31,036 bases of DNA from Basidiobolus meristosporus CBS 931.73 (lineage: Eukaryota; Basidiobolomycota; Basidiobolomycetes; Basidiobolales; Basidiobolaceae), in NCBI GenBank assembly GCA_002104905.1, contig MCFE01000842.1:1-31036 (forward strand), written 5' to 3'. This document shows positions 9,186 through 18,025 of the stretch, piece after piece. The stretch's first letter is position 1. Each line of letters starts with the position of its first letter. The notes under the pieces were generated by a model. The model ran no database searches. It was not told where the DNA came from and was given only the letters and a program-made list of their open reading frames with translations. Position numbers and translations under genes: made by a program.

Positions 9186-9952
9186 CCAGTGAGCTGGAGA
9201 AAATCCATTTTTTGACCATTTTTTTGGATCAACATTGTTCAGGATGTGTGAGAGCACAGAAGGATAGAAGACATGCATCTGATACTCCATACCCATGGCA
9301 CTCTGAATTTAGCTCCTGTAGCTTGTATCATGTCATAAAAATGCATGGCACCATCTTGGTCCACTGGTACTATCAGGCACTATACTTAAATATTAGCCCT
9401 AAAGTAAAACCCATATAAAGCACTTAAAGTGCCAGATAGTACCAGTGGACCAAGATGGTGCCATGCATTTTTGTGACATGATACAAGCTACAGGAGCTAG
9501 ATTCAGAGTGCCATAGGTATGGAGTGTCAGATGCATGTCTTCTGTCCTTCTGTGCTCTCACACATCCTGAACAATGTTGATCCAAAAAAATGGTCAAAAA
9601 ATGGATTTTCTCCAGCTCAATGGGTGAAACACAAGGGCTGCTTTGCATGAAGATGCAGAGCTGTGTTTCACACTCTGTGGCCAAGTATAGGCTCACTTGG
9701 CCTCCTTGGCACACTACGGCATCATTTGGCACTCATGGCTCAATGTGGCACTATCCAACAGAACAAGTCTAAAATGTTTGGCAAAAGTATTGATTTGAAT
9801 TTGACTATAGGGGAATAATTATGGATCATAGATATAAAAGAAAGTAGCAGAGCAAGAGATGTATACTAGTCCTACAGTAACTAAGAACACACTAGACTTG
9901 TAAAGTACATATTTAGCTGCTTAATGGTACTGCATAGTCCTATACCTCATCA

Positions 9953-10222
9953 CTCCCCTCTATTGAGTAACTTCTTGATCCCAATCTCACCCAAAGATTC
10001 TCAAACTACAGACCAGTTAGTGGTTTGCTGATATCTCAGTCATTAATTGGTTGGTTTAGTGGTAATCTGACTCTACTAAGCTACTTTCTATAGCTTCACT
10101 AACAAATCAGTGTTGTTGTATATGTGCTCAGCTCCAACATGAGTGGTAGCATTTCTTGCTAATGAAATATCTGTTGAAAAATTGGAGAGATTGATTGGAA
10201 ATGAATGAGATTTAGAAGACTT
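9953..10222 (-). pseudogene. antisense copia RNase H tail
   Basis: Reading leftwards on the minus strand, the translation contains ISLARNATTHVGAEHIY, the ...LARNPT..ARTKHIDIRYHFI motif near the end of copia polyproteins, followed after several stops by the LTR of the split antisense copy. It is colinear with 21773-22040 (shared GGTTTGCTGATATCTCAGT, CATTTCTTGCTAATGA, GAAATGAATGAGATTTAGAAGAC split over several blocks). Both copies stop matching after the same GAAGAC (10222 and 22040). Confidence 0.7.
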
Positions 10223-10223
10223 T

Positions 10224-10511
10224 TGGAGTAATGCTGACAGTAGTGTATACTATAAGCCAGATAGGGCAAATTCATTTCTATTAGCTCTTTATGTGGTAAT
10301 TCATATTATAGCCATCCATAACCTAGAAACACTGGAAGAGACTAAATCCAGCCTATTCAAAGAGTTTAATATGTCAGCTCTAGAAGAGCCTAGTCACAAG
10401 TTAGTGATAAAGCTCTTCATATACAGAAATACCAAGACCATGAGCCTAAGCTAGTCCAAGTTTATTGATGACACACTAAGGCTGTACCAAACGGAAGACT
10501 GTAAATACATA
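10224..10511 (+). pseudogene. copia RT fragment, catalytic motif destroyed
   Basis: It is colinear with copia B at about 27670-27960 (TGCTGACAGTAGT, AAGCCAGATAG, CACTGGAAGAGACTAA, CCTAAGCTAGTCCAAG, GGAAGACTG). The translation runs ...VYYKPDRANSFLLALYVVIH..., where copia B has YVDD. Here both Asp codons are lost (YVVI, 10290-10301). This is part of the polymerase thumb-side region only; the rest is missing, and it directly abuts the end of the Tnp2-like gene. Confidence 0.85.
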
Positions 10512-10514
10512 CCT

Positions 10515-11396
10515 TCAAAGCAGCCCTTGCTTCTTAGCTGTCTGTAGTGTTTGCCATTGAATATATTGGATATGTTTGCACTTGATTGATACTGAGTGCA
10601 GTACTATATAGATTTGGAATATTTGTTGGACTGCATCAGCTTCCTCAGACAGGATGGTGGATTCCTGACAATTTGGACATGTAGCAATGTTAGTATTTTT
10701 GGATGTGAATGCTATGCAACTGTTGACACATGCGGGAATCAGGACAATCTCTGGATCATATATTGCCAGCCACATGACAGTTGTCCACTTGTACCATGCA
10801 CATGGTAAGTTGCATCCTGGCGTGATCTTGGCAAGTAGCTGTAATCAATCCTCAAAGCCCCCATTACTAATATTAGTGGGAACGCACCACTTCTCTAGCC
10901 ACAACATTACATCATTCACCAGTAGATGGATTACTGGGCTCACTTGGCTCCATGAAGTATTCTTGGCATTTGTTTCAGCAGTTGTTGTCTCATTGTATAT
11001 AGGGATTTGACCAGTCTCATATGTGGTACTGTAGTTAGGGGGGATAGGCTCAAAATCCATCAGTGAACCTTGTTTGTCAGAGCTATCACTCTGCGTGCCA
11101 TATTCAGAAGGCTGAGGTGAGCCTCAAGGCATCACAAACTCACCTGACTCAGTTTGCGCAAGGTGGCAAAGATGGCCAGGTGCCAATATAGAAGTATTAA
11201 CTGGCTGGCAAGATAATGTTGGTACAGTAGTGACCAATGAGCGGTCAAATATGACTTGGGTGGCAAAATACTGGCTGTGATCCTTGTAATATTTCCCAAG
11301 CTGTCTGAGTGCTTCATGGCTGAGAGGCTTGCCACAATAGCTACATAGTCTTTTTCCTCTTCTCTTACAGTGCTGAGTCAAAGTAGTCTTGTCCAT
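10515..11396 (-). pseudogene. Tnp2-like (CACTA/EnSpm-type) transposase N-terminus, two stops
   Basis: Three open stretches (11396-11124, 11060-10845, 10775-10515) lie in one and the same minus-strand frame, interrupted by in-frame stops at 11124-11126 and 10845-10847 (TGA). The start of the protein has C-x7-C-x2-C with CSYCGKPLSHEALRQL, followed by a Ser/Thr/Pro-rich linker. Then comes a helical segment (LLQLLAKITPGCNLP), then ACVNSC with CPNC 13 residues later. This Cys pattern, with CVNSC-(A)-(F/Y)-T, resembles the N-terminal part of Tnp2-type transposase proteins common in basidiomycete genomes. The catalytic region that should follow is absent. The family call is from memory of the motif and should be tested; that this is one decayed gene is well supported by the shared frame. 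Confidence 0.6.
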
Positions 11397-11551
11397 GGGG
11401 CAAACAGTTTGACATTCAGCAATGTAACGCTATTATATCACTTTTTAGTCAATACTCATGTGAGCTTAAGTCAGTCCTGTATTTGAGACATTGCACCTAC
11501 ATGAATGTAAGATTCAATGATGACCTTCCATAGTAAGCATTATAAATAAGG
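11397..11551. other. intergenic space between divergent genes
   Basis: About 155 bp between the starts of the minus-strand transposase-like gene and the plus-strand frame, so it could hold a shared promoter. The stretch 11430-11480 (TATATCACTTTT, TACTCATGTGAG, CAGTCCT) recurs at 17812-17850 just upstream of copia A, so part of it is repeated DNA. No clear TATA box was assigned. Confidence 0.4.
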
Positions 11552-12960
11552 TTGTGGCACCACATACATAGAGATATGAAACACTATTTCCCCTTTGGTT
11601 TGACTCACTTCCATATATATGCCACCAAAAAAAAAGCAAAGTTGTCTGGTTCTCAACCAAACCCCACCACTGACAGCAACAGAAGAACAGTTGGACAACA
11701 GCTTGCTTTGATATCCAGTGCAACAAGTGGGGCTACATCCAAAAAAGGCACTGTGGACAGTGTGCTCATTGAAGGTAATAATGCAGACTTCTCAGGCCCT
11801 AATTCAAGTAGGCAATTGAGAATCTCTGCAGAGCCACAAGCTGACCACTATGCTCAGGCAAACACAGTACCCTCAGATGAAGATCAGCCAGTGGCCATGA
11901 TAACATCACCACCATTCATATTAGCAAGTATGTTGTCAGCTCATACCAAAGCATAAATCAGCAATTAAGTGGAGTGGCTTATAGGATAGATGGAATGGCC
12001 CAGAAAATTAGGAAATAGCTCAGGAACAGGATGAGCAGATAATACATGTACAGCAGTCAACATTGCTGGTAGAGAAAGCAGTATCTTTGCTGCAAAGCAG
12101 GAACTCAAGTTGTTCAATGTCACAGCCAAGAAATGAGCCATTTCCAAATGTAAATGCAGAGGAACACTGTTAGTCTTTAAAGCACAACTACAGTGCTCAA
12201 AGATAAAGCCCACAGAAAACCCTATCACAGCGTGGGAGGGAGACAGTGTAGTGTTTATACCATAGCCTAAATATCAAAACACATCAAAGATCTGTGAAGC
12301 TGCTGAGTGCAATAGTAAAGAGTGGGCTAATATTCAAGAGGCCATCAGAAGTCTAGCATGCCATCAACTTAAGGCCCGCATACCATGGGACCATCAGAAA
12401 CTCAAGGCCAAGCAGAATGCACATGGCTTGTTCCATGAGCATCATCCTGGATTCACACAGGCAAATAGATTTTGGCCCAGCATTGGTACTGTAAAAAGGT
12501 ATTTTAAGAATAGCAGAAATTATCAAAGGCAGAAGAACAAGGATGCCATGGCTAAAAACCAGGGGCTTTCACAGGAGCATGTCACAACTACAGTTGAGAG
12601 CTCAAACAAGCGCAAAAGAAATGTCAGGTTGCCAGAAGCATGCCAGCAAGGGACAAGCAGGTCAAAACAGATGCATATGAGCATAATTTATCTAGGAGAA
12701 AATATAGTTCATTGCTAGAAGCACTCAGACAAAGTAGCAGTGAAAGACCTGGCAGTGGTAAAGGGAAAGGTAAAGGGAAAAATGTCTACCCATGCCTGAG
12801 ACAGGGAGGCATGCAAAAAAAACCGCAGTCCTTATCAACTAATACCACTAGCCCGGAACAGACTGAATCCCATCATAGTCAAGAAGAATCACTAACAAGA
12901 AAACAGCTGTTTCAAAAGAGTTGGAAGCACAGCCAGTTGAGCTATACTCCAGCAAGGTAG
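11552..12960 (+). pseudogene. unknown basic, Ser/Gln-rich protein gene, broken
   Basis: Open pieces 11552-11956 and 12428-12718 share one frame, with several stops between them. The frame then shifts to 12640-12960. The first piece is rich in Ser, Thr and Gln with basic KKKAKL. The middle carries HEHHPGF, FWPSIGTVKRYFKNSRNYQRQKN, split by no stop. The last piece has the low-complexity GKGKGKGK from a repeated GGTAAAGGGAAA word (12758-12781). Low-complexity, charged composition suggests a nucleic-acid-binding accessory protein. It lies divergently from the Tnp2-like gene, as an accessory ORF of a CACTA-type element might. I do not recognise the family. Confidence 0.4.
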
Positions 12961-13081
12961 ACAAGTTTGCAGAAAAAGGCAATTTGTCTACCACAGACTC
13001 CATATCCTCAGTTGTTGACAGAGTGGATATCTCACTGACTGACCAGGCTTTAATATAACAAACTCTAAAGACTATCACAAT

Positions 13082-13648
13082 AGACTTGTTTCATTGTACC
13101 GTGCCAGGGTGCGTGGTGCAATCCCTAGTTGCAAAGAACAATTAGGTGCAATATTATAGCTATCAGTTGGTAGGATTGCTCTTGGACAATTTTGCACTAT
13201 GCGAGCAATCTTGCACACTATGGCGCAATCTGACACAATGAGGCTGGCACAGATGATTGCACCAACTTGTAATGTTGCATCATGTGCTCAGTTGGATACC
13301 GCTATTATGGCAGGTAAAATCTGGTATTTGGATATGTTTCTTTCATGTATATGGAAATAAATTTGTATCACACTATAAACTACACTGATACTCACCATTT
13401 TGGTTACCATCACTCCAATTGGATGATATGTCAGTGGTTAATTGGACAAAAATTATCCTGAAGCTGGTAGCCCCCAATTGGCTCATTGACTACTAAGCAA
13501 GCTACCTGATTTGCCATAAAATATTCCATTTTGCCCATTGAGCAAATAAATCCCTGATCCCAGTGATTGGACAAGGTGTCATAGCTAGCACACAAGCAAT
13601 TGGGTAGGTGCAAAACAGACTCAATAGCTGCACTGGTATTACAAATGA
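13082..13648 (+). mobile_element. short DNA transposon-like repeat, copy 1
   Basis: It is homologous, in reverse orientation, to 29066-29635. Shared landmarks are CATTGTACCGTGCCAGGG at the left end, the GGCTCATTGAC/CCCCCAATTGG core and GCACTGGTATTACA at the right end. The left terminus AGACTTGTTTCATTGTACCG resembles the terminus of the palindromic element (AGACTTGTTCTGTTGGATAG). Internally GCAATC/GATTGC words recur in both orientations. It has several CpG (ACCGTG, GTGCGTGG, GCGAGC, GGCGCA), so it is relatively young. No coding frame is supported, so it is MITE-like. The right terminus and target duplication are not established. Confidence 0.65.
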
Positions 13649-13674
13649 TGTATATATATGCAGTGTACTTATTT

Positions 13675-14822
13675 ATAGGGGTTCAGTCTCAAATGTGAGA
13701 CAACCTTGATATTACTTATATCAAAAATTTGATGATCACTGATTTGCAATGGCTTGATTGGGATTGCAAAAAAAATGTGTTGTTGGGATCATTACAAATA
13801 AAAGCAATACACAGCGATTGCATCATCTTCTCCTGGGTTTTTTTCTCACAGGGACTACTACTGAAGAATTTGGTAGTGACTCACTTTGCACACCTATACT
13901 ACTTTCTTGTTGACGATTATCTTGGCTACTTGTGTATTTGTAGTCAGTATTTTGCCTCCTAGTGGATGAGTGCAATGCTGCAGCTTGGCCATGTTGAATT
14001 GCTCCAATTGAACCTACTGAACCAGTCTGGAGTGCCACATGCTGACATGTTCTTTTACTTGCCAAGGGCTCTGGTGCTTAAGGCACTTCATGTGGGTAAT
14101 CATCAGTCAGTTCACCAGGAGTAACTTGCTGATGCTCAGGTGAAACAGCATGTGCAGGTACAACCTGATGCATTGGCATGGCCCTTGGCTGAGTTGAATG
14201 TGATGCCAATTGTAGATGCAACTTGGTCCACTCCAATGGACTTGTGTCTTTTTGAGCAGTTTGGCAAGTTTTGGTAGTTTTGCTCTGAAGTGCGCGCATT
14301 GACCCAATGTGAGTTGACTCAATGCGGGGCATTCTTGTTAAGGGTGTTGGTGTAGTCTGGACTGACATGCACCAGCATTAAAAATATCTTTGGTTCACAA
14401 AGTTGTGGTACAATTGGACGTGTCCAGCCTGTACTGTGCAAATTGCATGTGAAACTGTTCCAGTGTGGCTTCTTCATCAAATCCCCTCACCCTCAGCTCA
14501 TTCTTTCAATACTTGTCTTGTTATATATCTTCTTAGATACATTGGCTGTCATATTGATGTAGAGCTCATGCCACAGCTTTCTATTCCAATTCTTCCATCT
14601 TTGTTGACTCTCTGAGGTATCTAGTTCTGCTAGATTAATCAGTAGTGCCCAAATATCTGTATGAAGGCTCATCATAGACACTAGGGCCATACTAAAATCA
14701 TTTGGCAAGAACTCAAACGGATCCAACATTGACTTTTCTGGTCCAGACCGCACTTGTGAGCTGGGGGATGGGTTTTGTCTGGGTTGTACTAAAGATGAGT
14801 TAAGGCTTTGTATGGGGACCAT
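13675..14822 (-). pseudogene. unknown repeated gene family H, copy 2 (longer)
   Basis: On the minus strand an open piece 14822-14493 (Ser/Pro-rich start, then WKNWNRKLWHELYINM) is followed after a one-base frame change by a block matching LRVRGF of the other copy. 14368-14078 and 14065-13823 share one frame and are separated by a single TAA at 14078-14080. The last piece is polar (Ser, Gln) and ends with basic VRKKPRRR, which could be a nuclear localisation signal. The overall order matches copy 1 at 2437-2995, which lacks about 370 bp. There is no catalytic motif and I do not know the function. The right-hand noncoding end has a GTCTCA/TGAGAC hairpin at about 13687-13702. Confidence 0.5.
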
Positions 14823-15120
14823 AGCAACGGATTTGGATACTTATATAGCAGTATATTGGCATCAACCTGGTCTTATATGAAATACATATGAAAACTAATG
14901 TGATTGTTGAATTTTCCATATATTGTGCATGATGCATCTTGGATTGCGTTAACACGGACCAGATCACATTAATTGCAGATTTCCTATTTGATTATAGACC
15001 TATGATTAAAGCATCAATAACAGTACCAAGGCATTGTTTGCGGATGATTTTTGTGACATAATGATGGGAAACATGGCAATTGATGGAGATTTAACCATAA
15101 TGTATTAGAAATCAATCAAT
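14823..15120. other. no recognised feature
   Basis: AT-rich sequence between family H and gypsy copy 2. It holds no supported frame and I matched no other repeat in the window. The gypsy sequence begins abruptly at 15121. Confidence 0.5.
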
Positions 15121-15130
15121 TCCTAATGAG

Positions 15131-16345
15131 GTGGATGAAGATATAAAGAAGATAATCCGTGATGAAGCCAGCAAATTTGTTGTACAGGATGAAACACACT
15201 ACCATATTGTTGATGGAAGCCCTATTGCCTATTGTCCTTATGTTGCTTGCCTGGATTTAATACATAAGCTACACAATGGCTATGGACATCTTGGGATTGA
15301 AGGAACCTATAGCCTTGTGAAAGCGAGAGCATGGTGGCCCAGAATGAAACAAGACATTGAGAAGCTAGTAAAAACATGCCCAAACTGCCACATCAATCAA
15401 GGCCAGCCACAAAGAATTGCCAAAATCTTCCCTTTGGAGCCTGTAAGACCATTTGAGAGATGAGGAATTGACTTTAATGGAAGACTGCCAACTACCAGGA
15501 AATGCAACCATCGGATCCTAGAAGCAATTGACCATGCCACTAAATGGCCAGTTGCTAAAGCTGTACCAATAGCCAGTGAACAAGAAGTTGCAAGTTTCAT
15601 TTACCATGAGATCCTTATGAAGTTTGGATGCCCTGTGGAGATCTTATCCAATAGAGGTGCAAACTTTATGGCAAAGACATTAGAGGCTTACCTGAAAATG
15701 CAGCAGATTAAACACTTGAAAACCTCAGCATATCACCCCAGAACTAATGGAGTCACTGAGCGGTTTAATGAATTATTAGGAAAAATGCTGACCAAGTATG
15801 CAAATGGAGTTGTCAGTAGATGGGATGAGTATATAGACCAAGCACTCTTTGCATGCAGAGTCAGAGAACACAACACCACCCAGCAAGCACCATTTTACTT
15901 ATTTTATGGATGTGAACCAAGGATTCCAGGAGATCTCACACAACCCAAGCTTACAGATGCCTTAGAAGATGAACTTAGGCAGCCAAGTAGACACCAGCAA
16001 CTGGAACAAAGACATCAAGAGGCACAGTCCAAAGTATCTCAAAGTGCAGAAAAGATGAAGCAGAGATTTGATAAGACTATAGCATCAGAAGCATTGACAG
16101 TTGGGAACTTTGTATTGCTAGGAAACAACACTTGGAAGAAGTTTGAGCCACAATGGACAGGACCATTCAAGATCATCAGAGAATGTCCATTTGCAACTTA
16201 CCAACTGGTGGACAAACAAGGCAATATCCGGGAAGACTTAGTGCATAGGGGCAGACTCAAGCTTGCAAGACTTGCTGATAATACTGAGGCATCAAGATAT
16301 TGGTATCACAAGAAAAGAGATTCAGGAGAACCCTCTCATCTTTAG
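15131..16345 (+). pseudogene. gypsy integrase, copy 2 (one stop)
   Basis: The frame is open over 15131-15463 (110 codons) and 15617-16345 (242 codons). The first piece has the HHCC finger: HKLHNGYGHLG, WWPRMKQDIEKLV and CPNC. A TGA at about 15463 replaces the Trp of ERWGID. Then ID is followed by FNG rather than FIG. The core continues with AYHPRTNGVTERFNELLGKML (Glu intact) and the C-terminal WTGPFKII...LVHRGRLKLARL. The second catalytic Asp is Asn (SNRG, 15650-15652), as in copy 1. With the stop and the Asn it cannot be active as written. Confidence 0.92.
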
Positions 16346-16355
16346 CAGGGGAGAA

Positions 16356-16722
16356 TGTTATGATCTGCCGCTTAAATGTTTAAGTTAGATCAGTTTTTAG
16401 TCAAATCAATTAGTATATGTTTAGGTTATCAGTATATCAGTATCATCTATGAAATCAGTAGCATTAGTCAGCAAATGAATCAGCAGACCCTTATCAGACA
16501 GAAATAGATATACTAAGTAGGATCTTATTGGGTGATGATGATGTAATCAAATGAGTCATCAGCCACAACCTACATTAGGAAATACAATTAGTCAGCAATT
16601 GATCTGGCAAAATGTATATAAGGAGCTGCTGAAACTCAATAAAAATCAGTTCAAGTTTTAGTGAATACAATACTAGCTAAACTCCCTATTCCTCTACAAC
16701 TCTTATACCAAGACTTGTAACA
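16356..16722 (+). repeat. gypsy LTR, copy 2 (367 bp)
   Basis: TGTTATGATC ... ACTTGTAACA, preceded by AGCAGGGGAGAA. It is very close to 1664-2031 throughout, with a few substitutions such as GCCGCTT for GCTGCTT (a CpG retained here). Confidence 0.92.
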
Positions 16723-16895
16723 AGGTCAATCTTGCTGAATATAGTGGCTCCATTGAGCTGGTCCAAAAGCTCATCAATTCAGTGTATGAGGTACTTATTC
16801 TTCACAGTAACTGAGCTGAGGGCTCTGTATTCAATGCACATCCTAAGTGTTCCATCCTTCTTTTTCACAAACAGTACTGATGCTGCCAAGGTGAC
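16723..16895 (-). pseudogene. antisense gypsy RT fragment
   Basis: On the minus strand the translation reads ...[21 protein letters not shown]..., then after one stop IDELLDQLNGATIFSKIDL. This is the fingers/palm region of Ty3/gypsy RT, including the first catalytic Asp of SKIDL. It begins directly after the copy 2 LTR and ends where a sense integrase fragment starts. It is therefore a scrap in opposite orientation, brought in by insertion or inversion. It is the only gypsy RT sequence in the window. Confidence 0.85.
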
Positions 16896-16904
16896 TTGCT
16901 TTGT

Positions 16905-17432
16905 GACAAAGTATTCAAATGAAGCTTTAAGGAAATGGAACAAGTGTATTGAGCCAGCACTGTTTGCCTGCAGAGTAAGGGTACACCGTTATACCCATGG
17001 TTTCCAGGGGAGGTCACATAACCAAAGCAAACCAAAAACTTGGAGAATGAACTCAGGCAGCATAGCAAACACCAATAATTCAAACAAAACCATCAGGAGG
17101 CTTGAGCCAAAATATGCAAAAGTGCAGAAAAGATGAAGCAGAGACTTGATAAGACTCTATCACCGGAGGCTTTGGTTGTTGGAAAGCTTGTATTGCTAAG
17201 GTACAGCACTTGTAAGAGGTATCAACTATAATGAACAACACCATTCAAGATTATCAGACAATGTCATTTCCACCTTACCTAGTTATAGACAAATCAGGCA
17301 ATTCCCAAGAAGATTTAGCTCAAAGAGCAAGACTTATGCTTATATGACCCACTGACATTGCTGAGCCATTGAGATATTTGCAAATCAAGCAAAGAGGCTC
17401 AGGCAAACCTTAGCAGCTTTTGTAGGGAAGTA
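16905..17432 (+). pseudogene. gypsy integrase C-terminal fragment, copy 3
   Basis: [26 protein letters not shown] corresponds to [26 protein letters not shown] in copy 2. The colinear DNA continues through KVQKR and AGAAAAGATGAAGCAGAG (17126) to the end of the integrase at about 17413, with many stops and small indels. It is much older than copies 1 and 2. Zinc finger and catalytic core are missing. Confidence 0.85.
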
Positions 17433-17799
17433 TATTATAATCTACCACTTCAATATTTTTGCTGGATCAATTTATAATCAGATCAATTAGTTTATGTTTT
17501 GCCTTCAAGTATATCAGTATTATGCATCAAATCGATAATATCAGTCAGCATATGAATTAGCAGGTCTTTACAGGCAAGAAATAGATATAATAAGTCAAAT
17601 CTGAAGGGGTCACAAGGATGCTATTAAGTGAGTTATCAGCCAAAACCTTTATTGGGAACTACATCTGGTCAGCAATTGACCTGGCAAGATGTATTTGATG
17701 AGCTGCTGGAATCTCAATAAATATCAGCTCAAGTTTCAATGAATACAAACTAGCTAAACTCCCTATTCCTCTACAAACCTTATAAGAAGAATTGTAACA
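17433..17799 (+). repeat. gypsy LTR, copy 3
   Basis: Colinear with the other gypsy LTRs (CAGATCAATTAGTTTATG, GCAATTGACCTGGCAAGATG, CTAAACTCCCTATTCC, ATTGTAACA at the end), with clear divergence. Start decayed to TATTATAATC. It closes the copy 3 integrase fragment. Confidence 0.85.
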
Positions 17800-17844
17800 G
17801 CACTATAATATCACTTTTGTGCCAGTACTCATTTGAGTGTATGG

Positions 17845-17991
17845 CAGTCCTCCTCCTTACTTAATGTTATATCTGCATTACTTCTACAAAGGTATAAATA
17901 CTGAGCCTCTTTATGAAATAGCAGCAATTCCACTATTATTGCTATTTCATGATAAGTTTCTTATATGCAAATTGCTTCTTAACCTGCAACA
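17845..17991 (+). repeat. copia A left LTR, 3' part
   Basis: TACTTCTACAAAGGTATAAA and CTTATATGCAAATTGCTTCTT match the second half of the copia LTR seen reversed at 24382-24749. TATA box TATAAATA at 17893-17900. It ends GCAACA at 17991. The first half of the LTR is missing. Confidence 0.75.
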
Positions 17992-18025
17992 GGTTATCAG
18001 CCCCAATTGCATTAACCTATTCTAA

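Larger units (their letters stand above)
9039..9770. mobile_element. giant inverted-repeat (fold-back) element, 732 bp
   Basis: Left arm 9039-9381 and right arm 9428-9770 are each 343 bp and align as reverse complements without a gap. I count 13 mismatches (10 transitions, 3 transversions), about 96% identity. The spacer is 46 bp. The termini read AGACTTCTTCCGTTGGATAG and, reversed from the right, AGACTTGTTCTGTTGGATAG. Near each end TGCCA recurs four times at 10-19 bp spacing (9059, 9078, 9088, 9098), like subterminal binding repeats of a DNA transposon. The site is inside an antisense copia LTR. Against the uninterrupted paralogue near 21590, a 3-bp duplication (AAA) fits. It encodes no recognisable transposase and is presumably a non-autonomous DNA transposon. 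Confidence 0.88.
5698..9952 (-). repeat. antisense copia LTR, split by two insertions
   Basis: The pieces 5698-5818, 8967-9038 and 9771-9952 join, in order, to a sequence colinear with the antisense LTR at 21404-21772: CTCAGTATAAGCATTG (5788 and 21491), GCTATAATACTAAGCTAGGAG (8968 and 21528), AATTTGACTATAG (9798 and 21620), TTTAGCTGCT (9911). The first gap is an LTR retrotransposon with its target duplication, the second the palindromic element. The LTR start (reverse strand) lies at 9952 next to a purine-rich GAGGGGAG. Confidence 0.8.
15121..16722 (+). mobile_element. Ty3/gypsy retrotransposon, copy 2 (5'-truncated)
   Basis: It starts abruptly at a point equal to position 431 of copy 1 (TCCTAATGAGGTGGATGAAG in both) and runs through integrase, polypurine tract and LTR. 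RT and RNase H are missing. It is the least decayed gypsy copy: only one stop interrupts the integrase frame. No left LTR exists, so no target duplication can be judged. Confidence 0.92.

Noticed and set aside
9077-9418. 113-codon frame as a genuine transposon protein
   Set aside because: It is part of the palindrome arm and recurs mirrored on the other arm. Most differences between the arms change residues, so protein selection is not supported.
11132-11335. Second minus-strand frame overlapping the Tnp2-like gene
   Set aside because: It lies in another frame from the three pieces that share one frame and Cys motifs, so it is a shadow.
12758-12781. GGTAAAGGGAAA word as a minisatellite or CRISPR-like array
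   Set aside because: Only two or three short adjacent units inside a low-complexity coding stretch; no spacers and no repeat array.
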